Assembly (NCBI GenBank): GCA_001314545.1
Contig: LIHN01000001.1
Coordinates: 1-64,000 of the forward strand
Source of the DNA: Bacteroidetes bacterium HLUCCA01
GTDB lineage: Bacteria; Bacteroidota; Rhodothermia; Balneolales; HLUCCA01
DNA: 64,000 nt
Reading direction: 5' to 3'
Shown here: one piece after another, positions 27,289 to 36,568 of the stretch
Numbering within the stretch: position 1 is the stretch's first letter
Layout of the letters: every line of letters starts with the position of its first letter
Position numbers and translations under genes: made by a program
Notes under the pieces: model-generated
Told to the model about the DNA's origin: nothing
Seen by the model: the letters and a program-made list of their open reading frames with translations, nothing else
Database searches by the model: none

Positions 27289-28800
27289 ATGCGAATTCCC
27301 TTATTAGCGCTTCTGTCCCTTTTTTGGTCGATTACAGCCTGCACCCAACCCATACCCCAACAGGAGCCGCAAACCTGGCAACTGGTTGTCTATAACGTTG
27401 AAAATATGTTCGATGCCGATGGTGTGGCCGTCTTTAACGACTACAAACCTGATGTTTACACACCGGAGCATCTGTTTACGAAAATCGACAACATGGCGCG
27501 TCTGATGGCACATTACAATGACGGTGCCGGACCGGACATCCTGGTTTTGTCTGAAGTTGAAAGTGACCATTCCAATCCATTACCCGGCACAACCCGGGAT
27601 GTAGAAGCTTTCCTGCAACGCTTCGAAAACACCACTCTCAAAGCGATGCTTACGGAGAGTTTTAGCAGTGATATAGCTGATATTTCTTCTGAAATGTTAC
27701 TCATTAAAGGAATGCACGACAGAGGACTAGTGGGTTACGACGTGTCTGTTGCCTACGGCCCGCTTGAAGATGGCCTTCCGGGTCATGTCCAGAAGAATGT
27801 GACGCTGTCCCGGCTCCCGATCCTACATGAACGTACCCGCGTTCACCCGGTGGAAGACGCCCGGCCCATTTTGGAAACATGGATCGATGTACAGGGGTAT
27901 CCGCTGGTTGTTTTCGGCAACCACTGGAAGTCAAGGGCCTCCGATGCTGAAATTGAACGCACTCGTGTGCAGAATGCCACCGTACTCCGCAATCGCATTG
28001 ACGAGCTTCGTGCGGAGAATCCACACCTTGATTTTGTACTGGGCGGCGATTTCAACAGCGATTATAATCAATCCTACCGATATGACTACATGGAGACAAC
28101 CGGAGTGAATGACGTACTCGGCTCAATCGGTGATGAAACCAGCGTGGCTTCCGGATCCACGGAGTATGTGTACAACCTGTGGCATGAGATTCCAGTGGAC
28201 GAGCGTGGATCGGATGTGTTCAGAGGATACTGGGGAACGCTGATGCAACTTATGGTCAGCTCCGGTATGTACGATTACAATGGAATTCAGTATGTAGATA
28301 ATTCGTTTGAGGTCACCCGTATCCCCGGTAAAAATGTTTACGAGACCTCCATGACACCCATCCGCTGGCACAGCTTCGGGCAAGGCGGGGGGTACTCAGA
28401 CCACCTGCCCATCGCCATGAAATTCACGATAACCAACCAGGAGGATACCGCCAGACGAATCAGCCTGGAAAACCCCGGTACTACCGACAATGAAATCTGG
28501 TCGCCCATTGCCGTCTCGGTACGCATCCCGGAAGAGCATGAATACCACTTGCCCGCCGACATCGACGGATCACTGCGGAAAGCGGAGTATTTCAACGAGT
28601 TGTTTCGTGTGGACGCGGTGGTTGACAACAGGGCCCGTGTACGGGTCAACGGCGAGGTCTACGATTTGTACGCCCCATCGTTCAACGTCCGTGATCGATT
28701 TGCCTCTGTTCAAGGGCAGCAAATCTCCTTCTATGGCCGGCTCGGACAGTTCCGGGGGCGTTGGCAGTTTGTTATAGAGTCAGAGGACTACGTGCTTTAG
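27289..28800 (+). CDS. endonuclease/exonuclease/phosphatase-family lipoprotein
   Basis: A 503-residue lipoprotein (ITAC, Cys18). The EEP (DNase I-like) domain covers about 30-385 with its catalytic set: VVYNVENMFD, the metal-binding Glu in VLSEVESD, GNHWKS, GGDFNSD and YSDHLPI. The last 110 residues form an all-beta extension of unknown role. It is likely an exported phosphoesterase acting on nucleic acid or phosphorylated compounds outside the cytoplasm. It starts 42 bases after the CI-like repressor gene and could be co-transcribed with it. Confidence 0.9.
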   Translation: MRIPLLALLSLFWSITACTQPIPQQEPQTWQLVVYNVENMFDADGVAVFNDYKPDVYTPEHLFTKIDNMARLMAHYNDGAGPDILVLSEVESDHSNPLPGTTRDVEAFLQRFENTTLKAMLTESFSSDIADISSEMLLIKGMHDRGLVGYDVSVAYGPLEDGLPGHVQKNVTLSRLPILHERTRVHPVEDARPILETWIDVQGYPLVVFGNHWKSRASDAEIERTRVQNATVLRNRIDELRAENPHLDFVLGGDFNSDYNQSYRYDYMETTGVNDVLGSIGDETSVASGSTEYVYNLWHEIPVDERGSDVFRGYWGTLMQLMVSSGMYDYNGIQYVDNSFEVTRIPGKNVYETSMTPIRWHSFGQGGGYSDHLPIAMKFTITNQEDTARRISLENPGTTDNEIWSPIAVSVRIPEEHEYHLPADIDGSLRKAEYFNELFRVDAVVDNRARVRVNGEVYDLYAPSFNVRDRFASVQGQQISFYGRLGQFRGRWQFVIESEDYVL

Positions 28801-28833
28801 CAGCTCCGTTACATCGGGTTCTGTATCAGTACG

Positions 28834-30066
28834 TCATACATCGCCCTGAATGAGCAGATCCCGGTCGCGCACGCCGATGAGGTACAGGATTCCGTCAAGC
28901 CCCAGGTTGGAAATGGAATGACGGGCCGACTTCTTCACAACCGGTTTGGCATTGAAGGCGATACCCAGACCGGCAATGCTCAGCATGGGCAGATCGTTGG
29001 CTCCGTCGCCTACAGCAATAACCTGATCCAGACTGATCTGTTCTTTCTTGGCCAGTTCACGCAGGATTTCAGCTTTGCGCTCGGCGTTCACCACTTGCCC
29101 GCAGACCTTCCCGGTTACTTTTCCGTCTTTAATTTCCAGCTGATTGGCAAATACATAATCGATGCCGAGCCTGCGCTGCAGGTATTTTCCGAAATATTCA
29201 AAACCACCGGATATAATCGCTGTTTTGTAGCCGATTTTACGCAGGGTTGATATCAGATTTTCAGCACCCTGTGTGATGGGAAGGTTGTCGGCCAGTGATG
29301 CCAGAACCTGTTCATCAAGTCCGGCCAGCAAGGCGAGTCGCTGCCGGAAACTCTCGGTAAAGTCGATGTTACCCTGCATGGCCTGCTCGGTAATTGCGGC
29401 AACCTGCTCGCCCACGCCTGCAGCTTTGGCCAGCTCGTCAATCACTTCGGCCTGAATCAGGGTGGAATCCATATCGAAGGCCACCATCCGGCGGTTACGC
29501 CGGTACATATTGTCAATCTGAAAGCTGATATCAATGCCCAGTTCCCTGGAAATATCCAGAAATTTACTGCGCATGGATGCAATATCATCGGGTTCACCCC
29601 GAACGGTCAGCTCAACACTGGCCCGCAGATTGTCATGGGCATTATGGAGTGATTTTCTTCCGGACAGCCGCTTGATACTGTCGATGTTAAGCTTATTCTG
29701 GGATATGATTTCACTGATTTCATGCATGTGCAGGGCGGTAATCTGCTTGCCCAGAATGGTGATGATATAGCGGGGTTTACCCTGGGCGCGGACCCAGTCT
29801 TCATACTCCTGCACATCAATGGGCTTGAATTTCACATTCAGCTCCAGTTCGTGCGCCTTGAACAGGATGTCACGCAGTACCGGTGAACTTTCGGATTCCG
29901 GTGGAATTTCGATGAGAATCCCCAGAGATAAGGTGGCGTGAATTACGGCCTGACCAACATCCAGGATGTTGATCTTGTACTCGGACAGTACCTTGGTAAG
30001 CTTGTTGGTCAGACCCGGTTTATCGGTGCCCGAAACAGAAATAAGTATAATTTCACGCATGTGCAT
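28834..30066 (-). CDS. serB: phosphoserine phosphatase with two ACT-like domains
   Basis: A 410-residue protein of the long SerB type. Two ACT domains (about 4-85 and 98-180) precede the HAD phosphatase, whose motif I is DMDST (198-202, nucleophile Asp198). Later come IISGGFEYFG (motif II region) and VGDGANDLPML (motif IV). It carries out the last step of serine synthesis; the ACT domains suggest amino-acid feedback. Translation may start at the Met of codon 3 (MREIILISVSG). It is convergent with the EEP gene, 33 bases apart. Confidence 0.96.
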   Translation of the reverse strand: MHMREIILISVSGTDKPGLTNKLTKVLSEYKINILDVGQAVIHATLSLGILIEIPPESESSPVLRDILFKAHELELNVKFKPIDVQEYEDWVRAQGKPRYIITILGKQITALHMHEISEIISQNKLNIDSIKRLSGRKSLHNAHDNLRASVELTVRGEPDDIASMRSKFLDISRELGIDISFQIDNMYRRNRRMVAFDMDSTLIQAEVIDELAKAAGVGEQVAAITEQAMQGNIDFTESFRQRLALLAGLDEQVLASLADNLPITQGAENLISTLRKIGYKTAIISGGFEYFGKYLQRRLGIDYVFANQLEIKDGKVTGKVCGQVVNAERKAEILRELAKKEQISLDQVIAVGDGANDLPMLSIAGLGIAFNAKPVVKKSARHSISNLGLDGILYLIGVRDRDLLIQGDV

Positions 30067-30211
30067 CAGTTGAAATGGAGTGAAGTCAAAAGGTATGGAT
30101 TTTTAAGGCTATTAAAGTCCTGAAACTGGCGCCGGTTCCGAAAATTCGGGCAATATATCGTATATTTAATCAAATTATTATTTCACAACCCCCACAGAAA
30201 AGTATTTAATC

Positions 30212-30862
30212 ATGTCAAACAACGCTACTATTCAGGATATCCGCCGCGATTATATGCTCGCGTCTCTCAATGAATCCGACCTGCTGGATGATGCCATGGA
30301 GATGTTCAGCAAATGGTTCGAGGAAGCCCGTAAGGCCGAGGTTGCTGATGTAAACGGCATGGCACTGGCAACCGTAAATGCGGACGGACAACCCACCTCA
30401 CGCGTAGTACTGCTCAAGGGCGTAGAGCAAAACGGTTTTGTATTTTATACGAATTACGAGAGTGCAAAAGGCCGTGATATTGCCGGCAATAACCGGGTCG
30501 GTCTTTGCTTTTACTGGCCGGAACTGGAACGGCAGATTCGTATTGATGGCCGGGCGTACCGCCTGGATTCCGCTACCAACGCAGCCTATTTCTCCAGCCG
30601 GCCCTATGAGAGCCGAATCGGTGCCTGGGCTTCGCACCAAAGCAGGAAGGTTCAGAGCAGGGCACAACTTGAAGCGCAGTTTGCTGATATGAAAGAGGAG
30701 TACCCTGTCGCTGAAAGCGTGCCACTTCCGCCGTACTGGGGCGGATACGTAGTCAAGCCCACCCGCATGGAGTTCTGGCAGGGCAGGGCCAGTCGGCTGC
30801 ACGACCGTTTCGAGTATGTGAAAAACGAGGACAACTGGGAAATTAACCGACTTTCACCCTGA
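30212..30862 (+). CDS. pdxH: pyridoxamine 5'-phosphate oxidase
   Basis: A 216-residue enzyme of normal length. Conserved FMN- and substrate-binding motifs are seen: TSRVVLLKG, FYTNYESAKGRDI, ERQIRIDGRAYR, SYRI-equivalent YESRIGAWAS, and the C-terminal MEFWQGRASRLHDR plus INRLSP. It oxidises pyridoxamine- or pyridoxine-phosphate to PLP. It is followed after 20 bases by trmB in the same direction, so the two form an operon. Confidence 0.97.
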   Translation: MSNNATIQDIRRDYMLASLNESDLLDDAMEMFSKWFEEARKAEVADVNGMALATVNADGQPTSRVVLLKGVEQNGFVFYTNYESAKGRDIAGNNRVGLCFYWPELERQIRIDGRAYRLDSATNAAYFSSRPYESRIGAWASHQSRKVQSRAQLEAQFADMKEEYPVAESVPLPPYWGGYVVKPTRMEFWQGRASRLHDRFEYVKNEDNWEINRLSP

Positions 30863-30882
30863 CTCTGAATTCAACGGAAGGA

Positions 30883-31545
30883 ATGGCTAAACGAAAACTG
30901 GAACGCTACCGCGCTCTCGCCGATCTGGATAACGTCATCGAACTGGATGATTACGATCCCAATACCCGTTCTTCACACCGTGGCCGATGGTGTGAACAGG
31001 TCTTTGGTAATGATAACCCGCTGGTGCTGGAGCTGGCCTGTGGAAAAGGGGATTACACGCTGGAACTGGCCAGGCGTTATCCGGATACGAATTTCATCGG
31101 CATCGACATCAAGGGCGATCGTATCTGGCGTGGTGCCGAAGCCGCTGCCGAACAACAACTTGACAATGTCCGTTTTCTTCGCATTTACATCGACTACATC
31201 CAGAATTATTTTGCCCCGCAGGAAGTGCATGAACTCTGGATAACCTTCCCGGACCCCTATCTGGGCACCAGGAAAATTCAGAAACGCCTGACCTCGCCGG
31301 TTTTTCTGGAGCGATACCGCAATATTCTCATCCCGGATGGGAAGGTTCACCTGAAAACCGATTCCCCTGAGCTTTTTGACTACACCCTCGAAGTAATCGA
31401 GGAACAAGAGCTTGCCATTGAAGCGATGGTTGATGATGTTCATCAGCGCCATCACGCTCAGCCCGATCTGGATATCCTGACCTACTACGAGCGTAAGCAT
31501 CTGGAAGACCATCGCGTCATACGCTACGTACGATTTCGCCCGTGA
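30883..31545 (+). CDS. trmB: tRNA (guanine-N7)-methyltransferase
   Basis: A 220-residue Rossmann-fold methyltransferase. The SAM-binding motif is LELACGKGDYTLELA, the acidic strand end is FIGIDIKGDR, and the family-specific catalytic motif is TFPDPY followed by KRLTSPVFLERY. It makes m7G46 in tRNA variable loops. It is the second gene of the pdxH-trmB operon and convergent with the TonB receptor gene. Confidence 0.96.
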   Translation: MAKRKLERYRALADLDNVIELDDYDPNTRSSHRGRWCEQVFGNDNPLVLELACGKGDYTLELARRYPDTNFIGIDIKGDRIWRGAEAAAEQQLDNVRFLRIYIDYIQNYFAPQEVHELWITFPDPYLGTRKIQKRLTSPVFLERYRNILIPDGKVHLKTDSPELFDYTLEVIEEQELAIEAMVDDVHQRHHAQPDLDILTYYERKHLEDHRVIRYVRFRP

Positions 31546-31651
31546 AGTCCGGTGCGCGCATCCGGTCGTCCGTTTGGGTATCCGCTTTCACCGGGAAAAC
31601 ACACGCTACAGGCTGGATGAGCGCACTGCCGGTGGCATTCCCCGACCGTTT

Positions 31652-33757
31652 TCAGGGAATTTGAAGAACCACGCCACAGGTAAAATTCCGGGGCAGAGCC
31701 GGCTCGAAAAATCGTCCGCCAAATGCGTTGATACTCACGGAGGCGTTGAATCGATGGTCAAGAATGTTGGAGACCCGAAGGAAGGGAATCAGCGTCAACG
31801 TGCCGAGTTTAAACTCCCGGCTCACTCCGGCGTCCAGGCTGGTCCATGCGGGGTTGTCGACTGTATTGGCATTGTTGGCGTACATTTTTCCATGGTGGGT
31901 GAGGCTAAGGTCTGCCATGAGGTAATCACCCTCATAGGCGGCATGAACCTGCATCATGCGTAATGGAATTCCGGGCAGATGATTGCCCTGTACGCCTGCT
32001 TCGTCACTGTTGAAGATGAAATCCTGCTCGGCGAAGGTACCGGTGAACACCGTAATAGGCAGGGGTCGCCACTGCAGGGCCAGCTCAACCCCGCGGTGTC
32101 TGCTCGATCCCGTATTTTCGAAGAAGTTACGGTCGCCGCCGGCTTCGGTCTGATAGGCCGACAGGCGGTCTCGTACATCAATCTGATAGATGCTCACCTC
32201 GTAACGTAAGCGGGCCGGGCTGATGTGGCCTCGGATACCGGTTTCATAGCTGCGGGAGCGTTCCGGCTGTAAGTCGGGGTTGAAACCACGCTGCAGATCG
32301 GGTCGATTTACCAGTTCGGTGGTGGTAGGGGTTTCAAAACCGCTGCTGATGCCACCAAACAGAGTCAACGTGTTCAGCTCGTAGGTGAGTCCGACCTGAG
32401 GGGTCAATGCGTACAGGGTACGGCTCCCGGAAGCATCAAGGCCCGGGTCACCGCTGAGATGGTCATCCGCCCGGAAGTCAACAGCGTCATACCGCAGTCC
32501 ACCGGAAAGGGTCAGCGCTCCCCGCTGATATTGTGCGATGGCGGCAGTACCGAGCGCAGTGGTAGTTTCGGTCTGGTCGACCGTAGCAGCGCCCTTTTGA
32601 CCCTGGTCGTTGATCCAGTTTCGGCGATCATCGGACTGTCGGGCGATATCGCCGGAGAGCAGCAGGCTGACTGCACCGCGTGTTACCTGATAATTGATGC
32701 GGCCTCCGGCACTGAGGCGGTCAATTTCAATGATGGAGGGGAGGATGGGATTGCGCAGATCACGCAAGGTGCCGAAAATGACGGTCTCAAAACGCTGGCC
32801 TTCGGTTTCGCGGGTGTAGCGCACACCCTGCATGATATGGGTATAGTCTTTTCCGGCATCGCGTTGAACGAACAAGGGGTTGGCCCATTGCCGGTCGTCT
32901 TGTGTGGTTTGCAGGTCCATGGAACCGGGGTTTTCGGCGTAGGGCGCATGGGCCGCGAAGCCGGTGTAAGAAAGCGTGCTGCGGGCATCGAGTGTGCGGG
33001 TGAGCTGCAGGGAGGTGCGGTTCAGCCGGGCGCGGGAATGATTGCGGTAGCCATCGGTCTGAAAGGTGGACACGTCAGCCTGAATCCGTGTTTTGCCAAG
33101 GTTGTAGGCCGCGGTGAGATCCTGCCCGTTGCTGCCATAACTGCCCGTGTAGTACCGCAGGGACGTTCCCTCGTCGGCAGTGTCGGTGCGAAGGTAGACC
33201 GTGCCTCCGCTGCCGTTGCCCCAGAACACGGCGTTCGGACCGCGAATGATTTCAGCGGAGCGAATCATATTCGGATCGATGACTTCCAGTATGGTTTGCC
33301 CGTCGGGCGAGGTGAGCGGGATTCCGTTGAGCATTACCTGAATGCCGCGGACTCCAAACGAGGCACGCCATCCCATTCCACGGATGCTCAAGCGTTCGCC
33401 CAGACTGAAATTTTCCCGGTTGCCCAGATAAACCCCGGGAACACCCGTCAGCGTAGCAGAAAGGTTGGAGGCGGGGGAAATGAGTCGTGCGGGTTCACTG
33501 CGTTGCCAGCTGCTCACAGAAAAGGGAACCCGGTTCAGTGCGGTATTGCTTCGCGTCGAAACAATGCTGATTGCCTCGAGGTCGGCCCGAAGGGTATCTG
33601 ATTGCGCGCCCGCTTCGGATGGCTGCGTAGTGTTCAGAGTGCTGCCCGAAGGCAGGGTATAAGTTTGAATGGGGTTATTTATTTCGGAACGGCTCGCTTC
33701 GACCGGAAAACTCAGGGCAGCAAGGACCAGAAATGTGGATGCAAGGTGTGTAATCAT
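31652..33757 (-). CDS. TonB-dependent outer-membrane receptor
   Basis: A 701-residue receptor with signal peptide (1-22). The plug domain (about 65-190) includes SIRGMGWRASFGVRGIQVML and IRSAEIIRGPNAVFWGNGSG; the 22-strand barrel fills the rest. No CarboxypepD_reg domain is present. The plug resembles siderophore or metal receptors, and its closing segment is not strongly diagnostic. There is no visible riboswitch, partner lipoprotein or iron box nearby, so the substrate is unknown. Confidence 0.92.
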   Translation of the reverse strand: MITHLASTFLVLAALSFPVEASRSEINNPIQTYTLPSGSTLNTTQPSEAGAQSDTLRADLEAISIVSTRSNTALNRVPFSVSSWQRSEPARLISPASNLSATLTGVPGVYLGNRENFSLGERLSIRGMGWRASFGVRGIQVMLNGIPLTSPDGQTILEVIDPNMIRSAEIIRGPNAVFWGNGSGGTVYLRTDTADEGTSLRYYTGSYGSNGQDLTAAYNLGKTRIQADVSTFQTDGYRNHSRARLNRTSLQLTRTLDARSTLSYTGFAAHAPYAENPGSMDLQTTQDDRQWANPLFVQRDAGKDYTHIMQGVRYTRETEGQRFETVIFGTLRDLRNPILPSIIEIDRLSAGGRINYQVTRGAVSLLLSGDIARQSDDRRNWINDQGQKGAATVDQTETTTALGTAAIAQYQRGALTLSGGLRYDAVDFRADDHLSGDPGLDASGSRTLYALTPQVGLTYELNTLTLFGGISSGFETPTTTELVNRPDLQRGFNPDLQPERSRSYETGIRGHISPARLRYEVSIYQIDVRDRLSAYQTEAGGDRNFFENTGSSRHRGVELALQWRPLPITVFTGTFAEQDFIFNSDEAGVQGNHLPGIPLRMMQVHAAYEGDYLMADLSLTHHGKMYANNANTVDNPAWTSLDAGVSREFKLGTLTLIPFLRVSNILDHRFNASVSINAFGGRFFEPALPRNFTCGVVLQIP

Positions 33758-33832
33758 GCCATCGCTAACCTGCTGTGATGCAATGGCGTTCCGGAACAGG
33801 CGGCGTTTTACAAGGTATTACCGGCGCGTAGT

Positions 33833-34630
33833 TTACCACCCTCCTGAAGCGCCTCCGCCACCCGAGCCGAATCCGCCTCCGCCGCTGAAGCCACCAAAAC
33901 CTCCGCCTCCGAAGCCGCCACGTGAGCCTCCGCCAAGACCTCCGCCAGAACCCCAATGACGACTTCTATACCCGCCACCCATGACCACAATGCCGCCCGA
34001 CCCGATGCGGTGTCCGCCGGTGTGCATGCCGCCTCCGAGGCGGTTGATCAGAACGAAAATGGAAATGAACAGGAAGAGCAGCACCAGCAGGGCTGCCGGA
34101 TTGATCTGCTGCGATGCCACGGCCTGATCCACGGCATCAAATTCCCCGGCCGCCAGGTCCATCAGCACGGTACTGGACCGGTCGAAGGCTTCATAAAAAT
34201 TGCCCGACTGAAATCCCGGGGTCAGAATCTCTCGCACGATTCTCCCTGCCAGGATGTCGGGTACAGCGCCTTCCAGCCCATAACCGACTTCAATGCGAAG
34301 TGCCCGTTCCTGCCTGCTGGCCAGAATCAGCACGCCATTTTGGCGGTCGCCTTCCCACATCCGCCAGGTATTAAACATGGCACTGGCGGTTTCCTCTATG
34401 CCGGCGCCATCCAGATCAGGCAGGGTAGCAATAACGATGACATTGCTGGTCGTGTCACGGTAGGTCCGCAGTTTGGTTTCCAGAGAACGCACCTGCTCCG
34501 GGGTCAGGAATCCCCCATGATCGTTAACGTGGCCGGACGGGCGGTCAGGGAAAGTTTGTCCATAAAGCGGTAAAAAGCCGGATAAGAGCAACCCCAGCAC
34601 CAGCATAATAAAACTACGATGGCTTGCCAT
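33833..34630 (-). CDS. TPM-domain membrane protein with Gly-rich tail
   Basis: A 265-residue protein. An export signal (to LYGQ) precedes a TPM domain (about 25-150: GGFLTPEQVRSLETKL, VLILASRQERALRIEVGYG, LEGAVPDILAGRI). A membrane helix (AALLVLLFLFISIFVLI) follows, then a Gly/Ser-rich C-terminus that ends in GGGGASGGW. This is the YgcG-like layout usually found with LemA. The ATG at 34630 was preferred to the one at 34654 since it gives a compact signal peptide; it still overlaps the upstream gene by 17 bases. Last gene of the LemA-TPM-TPM operon. Confidence 0.9.
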   Translation of the reverse strand: MASHRSFIMLVLGLLLSGFLPLYGQTFPDRPSGHVNDHGGFLTPEQVRSLETKLRTYRDTTSNVIVIATLPDLDGAGIEETASAMFNTWRMWEGDRQNGVLILASRQERALRIEVGYGLEGAVPDILAGRIVREILTPGFQSGNFYEAFDRSSTVLMDLAAGEFDAVDQAVASQQINPAALLVLLFLFISIFVLINRLGGGMHTGGHRIGSGGIVVMGGGYRSRHWGSGGGLGGGSRGGFGGGGFGGFSGGGGFGSGGGGASGGW

Positions 34631-35060
34631 AAGTGATTTCGTTGGGTAGTTCATTGGTGTCCTTTTCTGCCTCGTACGGGAAGTTGTCGCGGAGTTTTTC
34701 TCCTATTTGCTCAATTACAGCAAGGAGACCCTGCTCAAATTCACCCCTTTTGAAATACGGTGTGATCAGGTCGATTTCCTGCTGCCAGAATTCCCCGCCA
34801 ACACAGGTATGGATGCCCTCATCGCCGAATATGGCCATTTTCCGGTCTTCAATGGCGATGTAAATCAGAACCCCGTTTCGTTGACGGGTCTGGTGCATTT
34901 TCATGGACTTAAACAGTTTTTTTGCCGTATCCAGCGCATTGGCCGGACATTTCAGGTCCAGATGCACCTTGATTTCGCCACTGGTCCGTTTTTCGGCAGC
35001 GGCTATGGCCTGTGCAATCCGTTGCTCCTGCTCAGGTTGTAGGAAATCTTCAATTTTCAT
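34614..35060 (-). CDS. cytoplasmic TPM-domain protein
   Basis: A 148-residue protein consisting of one TPM domain (MKIEDFLQPEQEQRIAQAIA, EKRTSGEIKVHL, RNGVLIYIAIEDRKMAIFGD). It has no signal peptide and no membrane segment. The start at 35060 gives the canonical beginning; a longer frame to 35135 would run into lemA. It is translated from 10 bases after the lemA stop and overlaps the next TPM gene, so all three are one operon. The biochemical role of such TPM proteins is not settled. Confidence 0.9.
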   Translation of the reverse strand: MKIEDFLQPEQEQRIAQAIAAAEKRTSGEIKVHLDLKCPANALDTAKKLFKSMKMHQTRQRNGVLIYIAIEDRKMAIFGDEGIHTCVGGEFWQQEIDLITPYFKRGEFEQGLLAVIEQIGEKLRDNFPYEAEKDTNELPNEITYGKPS

Positions 35061-35070
35061 ATAAATCGGC

Positions 35071-35655
35071 CTAGAATTCAACGGAAGGTGCACGCTCAGC
35101 GCCTGCCGTAGCTTCAAAGTAAGGTACAGCATCAAAACCCATCATTCCTGCCAGCAGGCTGCCCGGGAAAAGCCGGATGGAGGTATTGTATTCACGAACG
35201 GCCGTATTGTAACGGTTTCGTTCGGTGGCAATGCGATTTTCAGTACCCTCCAGCTGCACCTGAAGGTCGCGGAAATTCTGGTTGGCCTGCAGTTCAGGAT
35301 ACCTTTCAACCGTCACCAGAAGCCTGGAAAGGGCTCCGGTGAGTTGGCCCTGGGCAGCCTGGAAGTTTTCCATGGCCTGTGGATCGTTGAGCGCGTCGGC
35401 ACTGAGCTGCATGGAGGTTGCACGGGCACGGGCGTCTACCACGGCCTGCAGCGTTTCCTGCTCGAAATCGGCCGCACCACGCACGGTCGCAACCAGGTTG
35501 GGAATGAGGTCGGCGCGACGCTCATATTGCGACTGTACAAAACCCCAGGCTTCCTGTACGCGCTCCTGTCTTTCAACCAGTCCGCGTTGCAGTGATATTG
35601 CCCAGCCGCCCAGCAGAACGGCCACAGCCAGTAAAATCCAGTGTTTGATTGTCAT
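35071..35655 (-). CDS. lemA: LemA-family membrane protein
   Basis: A 194-residue protein. A single N-terminal membrane helix (WILLAVAVLLGGWAISL) precedes a long helical-bundle domain with the family pattern VQEAWGFVQSQYERRADLIP-NLV, ending in the conserved NRYNTAVREYNTSIRLFPGS segment. It is anchored in the inner membrane with the bundle outside. The start MTIKHW (35655) was chosen since the longer frame lacks a sensible leader. First gene of the LemA-TPM-TPM operon. Confidence 0.95.
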   Translation of the reverse strand: MTIKHWILLAVAVLLGGWAISLQRGLVERQERVQEAWGFVQSQYERRADLIPNLVATVRGAADFEQETLQAVVDARARATSMQLSADALNDPQAMENFQAAQGQLTGALSRLLVTVERYPELQANQNFRDLQVQLEGTENRIATERNRYNTAVREYNTSIRLFPGSLLAGMMGFDAVPYFEATAGAERAPSVEF

Positions 35656-35815
35656 AATAGTTGAAGTGGTGAATGGTTGAGAAGCTAACGTTTCTACACG
35701 GTGCAAATTACGCAAAATGCAGCTCGCACCTGAAATCAATCTGCAGGATTCGGCTCACCGTCTTGAAACCCGCACTATTTTGAGTATCTTCGCACCTCAG
35801 TTCAGAAAAGAGCCC

Positions 35816-36526
35816 ATGAAAAACACTCCCCGATACGCATTTATTTATTTCGACATCGACGATACGTTGCTCGACCATAAAGCCGCCGAACAGGCCGCAC
35901 TGGAGCAAACCCGCCGGCAACGAACCTACCTGCACCATATTGCCACGGAAACGCTGCAGCAGACCTACCATCGTATCAATGCGGGATTGTGGAAACAGTA
36001 CGGGGAGGGGCACATCGACCGCGCATTTCTGGAATCGTCCCGGTTTGCATGGACCCTTCGCGACCTGGGCACAGACCTGGAACACGCCGATGATTTCAGG
36101 GAAACCTATATGGGGCTATATGAACGTAACTGGGACTGGATTCCCGGTGCGAAGCAGGCTCTGACGCTGATCAGCAGGCATTATCCGGTTGGATTCCTGA
36201 CCAACGGGTTCTCCGAGGTGCAGCAAAAAAAAGCCAATCGGTTCGCCCTTATGGACCTGACCTCACAGTATATCATATCCGAGGATGTCGGCTGTATGAA
36301 ACCCATGGCCGGAATCTTTGAGTATGCCACCCGCAGAGCCGGTGTCCGACCGGATGAAATCCTCTATGTGGGCGACAGCCTGACTTCCGATATTCAAGGC
36401 GGAGCCTCTTTTGGATGGCATACAGCCTGGTTCAACCGTGTGCAACCCGCCCAGCACCATCACGGCGCCGTGCTTAGTTTTAACGACTTCGCCCAACTCC
36501 TGGCGCATCTGAATATTCAAGGATAA
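35816..36526 (+). CDS. HAD-family phosphatase, YjjG-like 5'-nucleotidase
   Basis: A 236-residue HAD hydrolase. Motif I is FDIDDTLLDH (nucleophile Asp), motif II is FLTNGF, the Lys of motif III is in GCMKPM, and motif IV is YVGDSLTSDI. The cap is the helical type of the YjjG/YfnB group, which dephosphorylates nucleotides. The ATG at 35816 gives the usual MKNTPRYAFIYFD start; the frame is open further upstream but that part has no family features. It is divergent from lemA and lies 42 bases before purL. Confidence 0.92.
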   Translation: MKNTPRYAFIYFDIDDTLLDHKAAEQAALEQTRRQRTYLHHIATETLQQTYHRINAGLWKQYGEGHIDRAFLESSRFAWTLRDLGTDLEHADDFRETYMGLYERNWDWIPGAKQALTLISRHYPVGFLTNGFSEVQQKKANRFALMDLTSQYIISEDVGCMKPMAGIFEYATRRAGVRPDEILYVGDSLTSDIQGGASFGWHTAWFNRVQPAQHHHGAVLSFNDFAQLLAHLNIQG

Positions 36527-36568
36527 TAACTGGGGAAGTTCGTAACTTCGGCGCGGAAGAAACACTGA

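Noticed and set aside
32459-33601. 380-codon plus-strand frame
   Set aside because: It is antisense to the TonB receptor plug and barrel and shows no family features.
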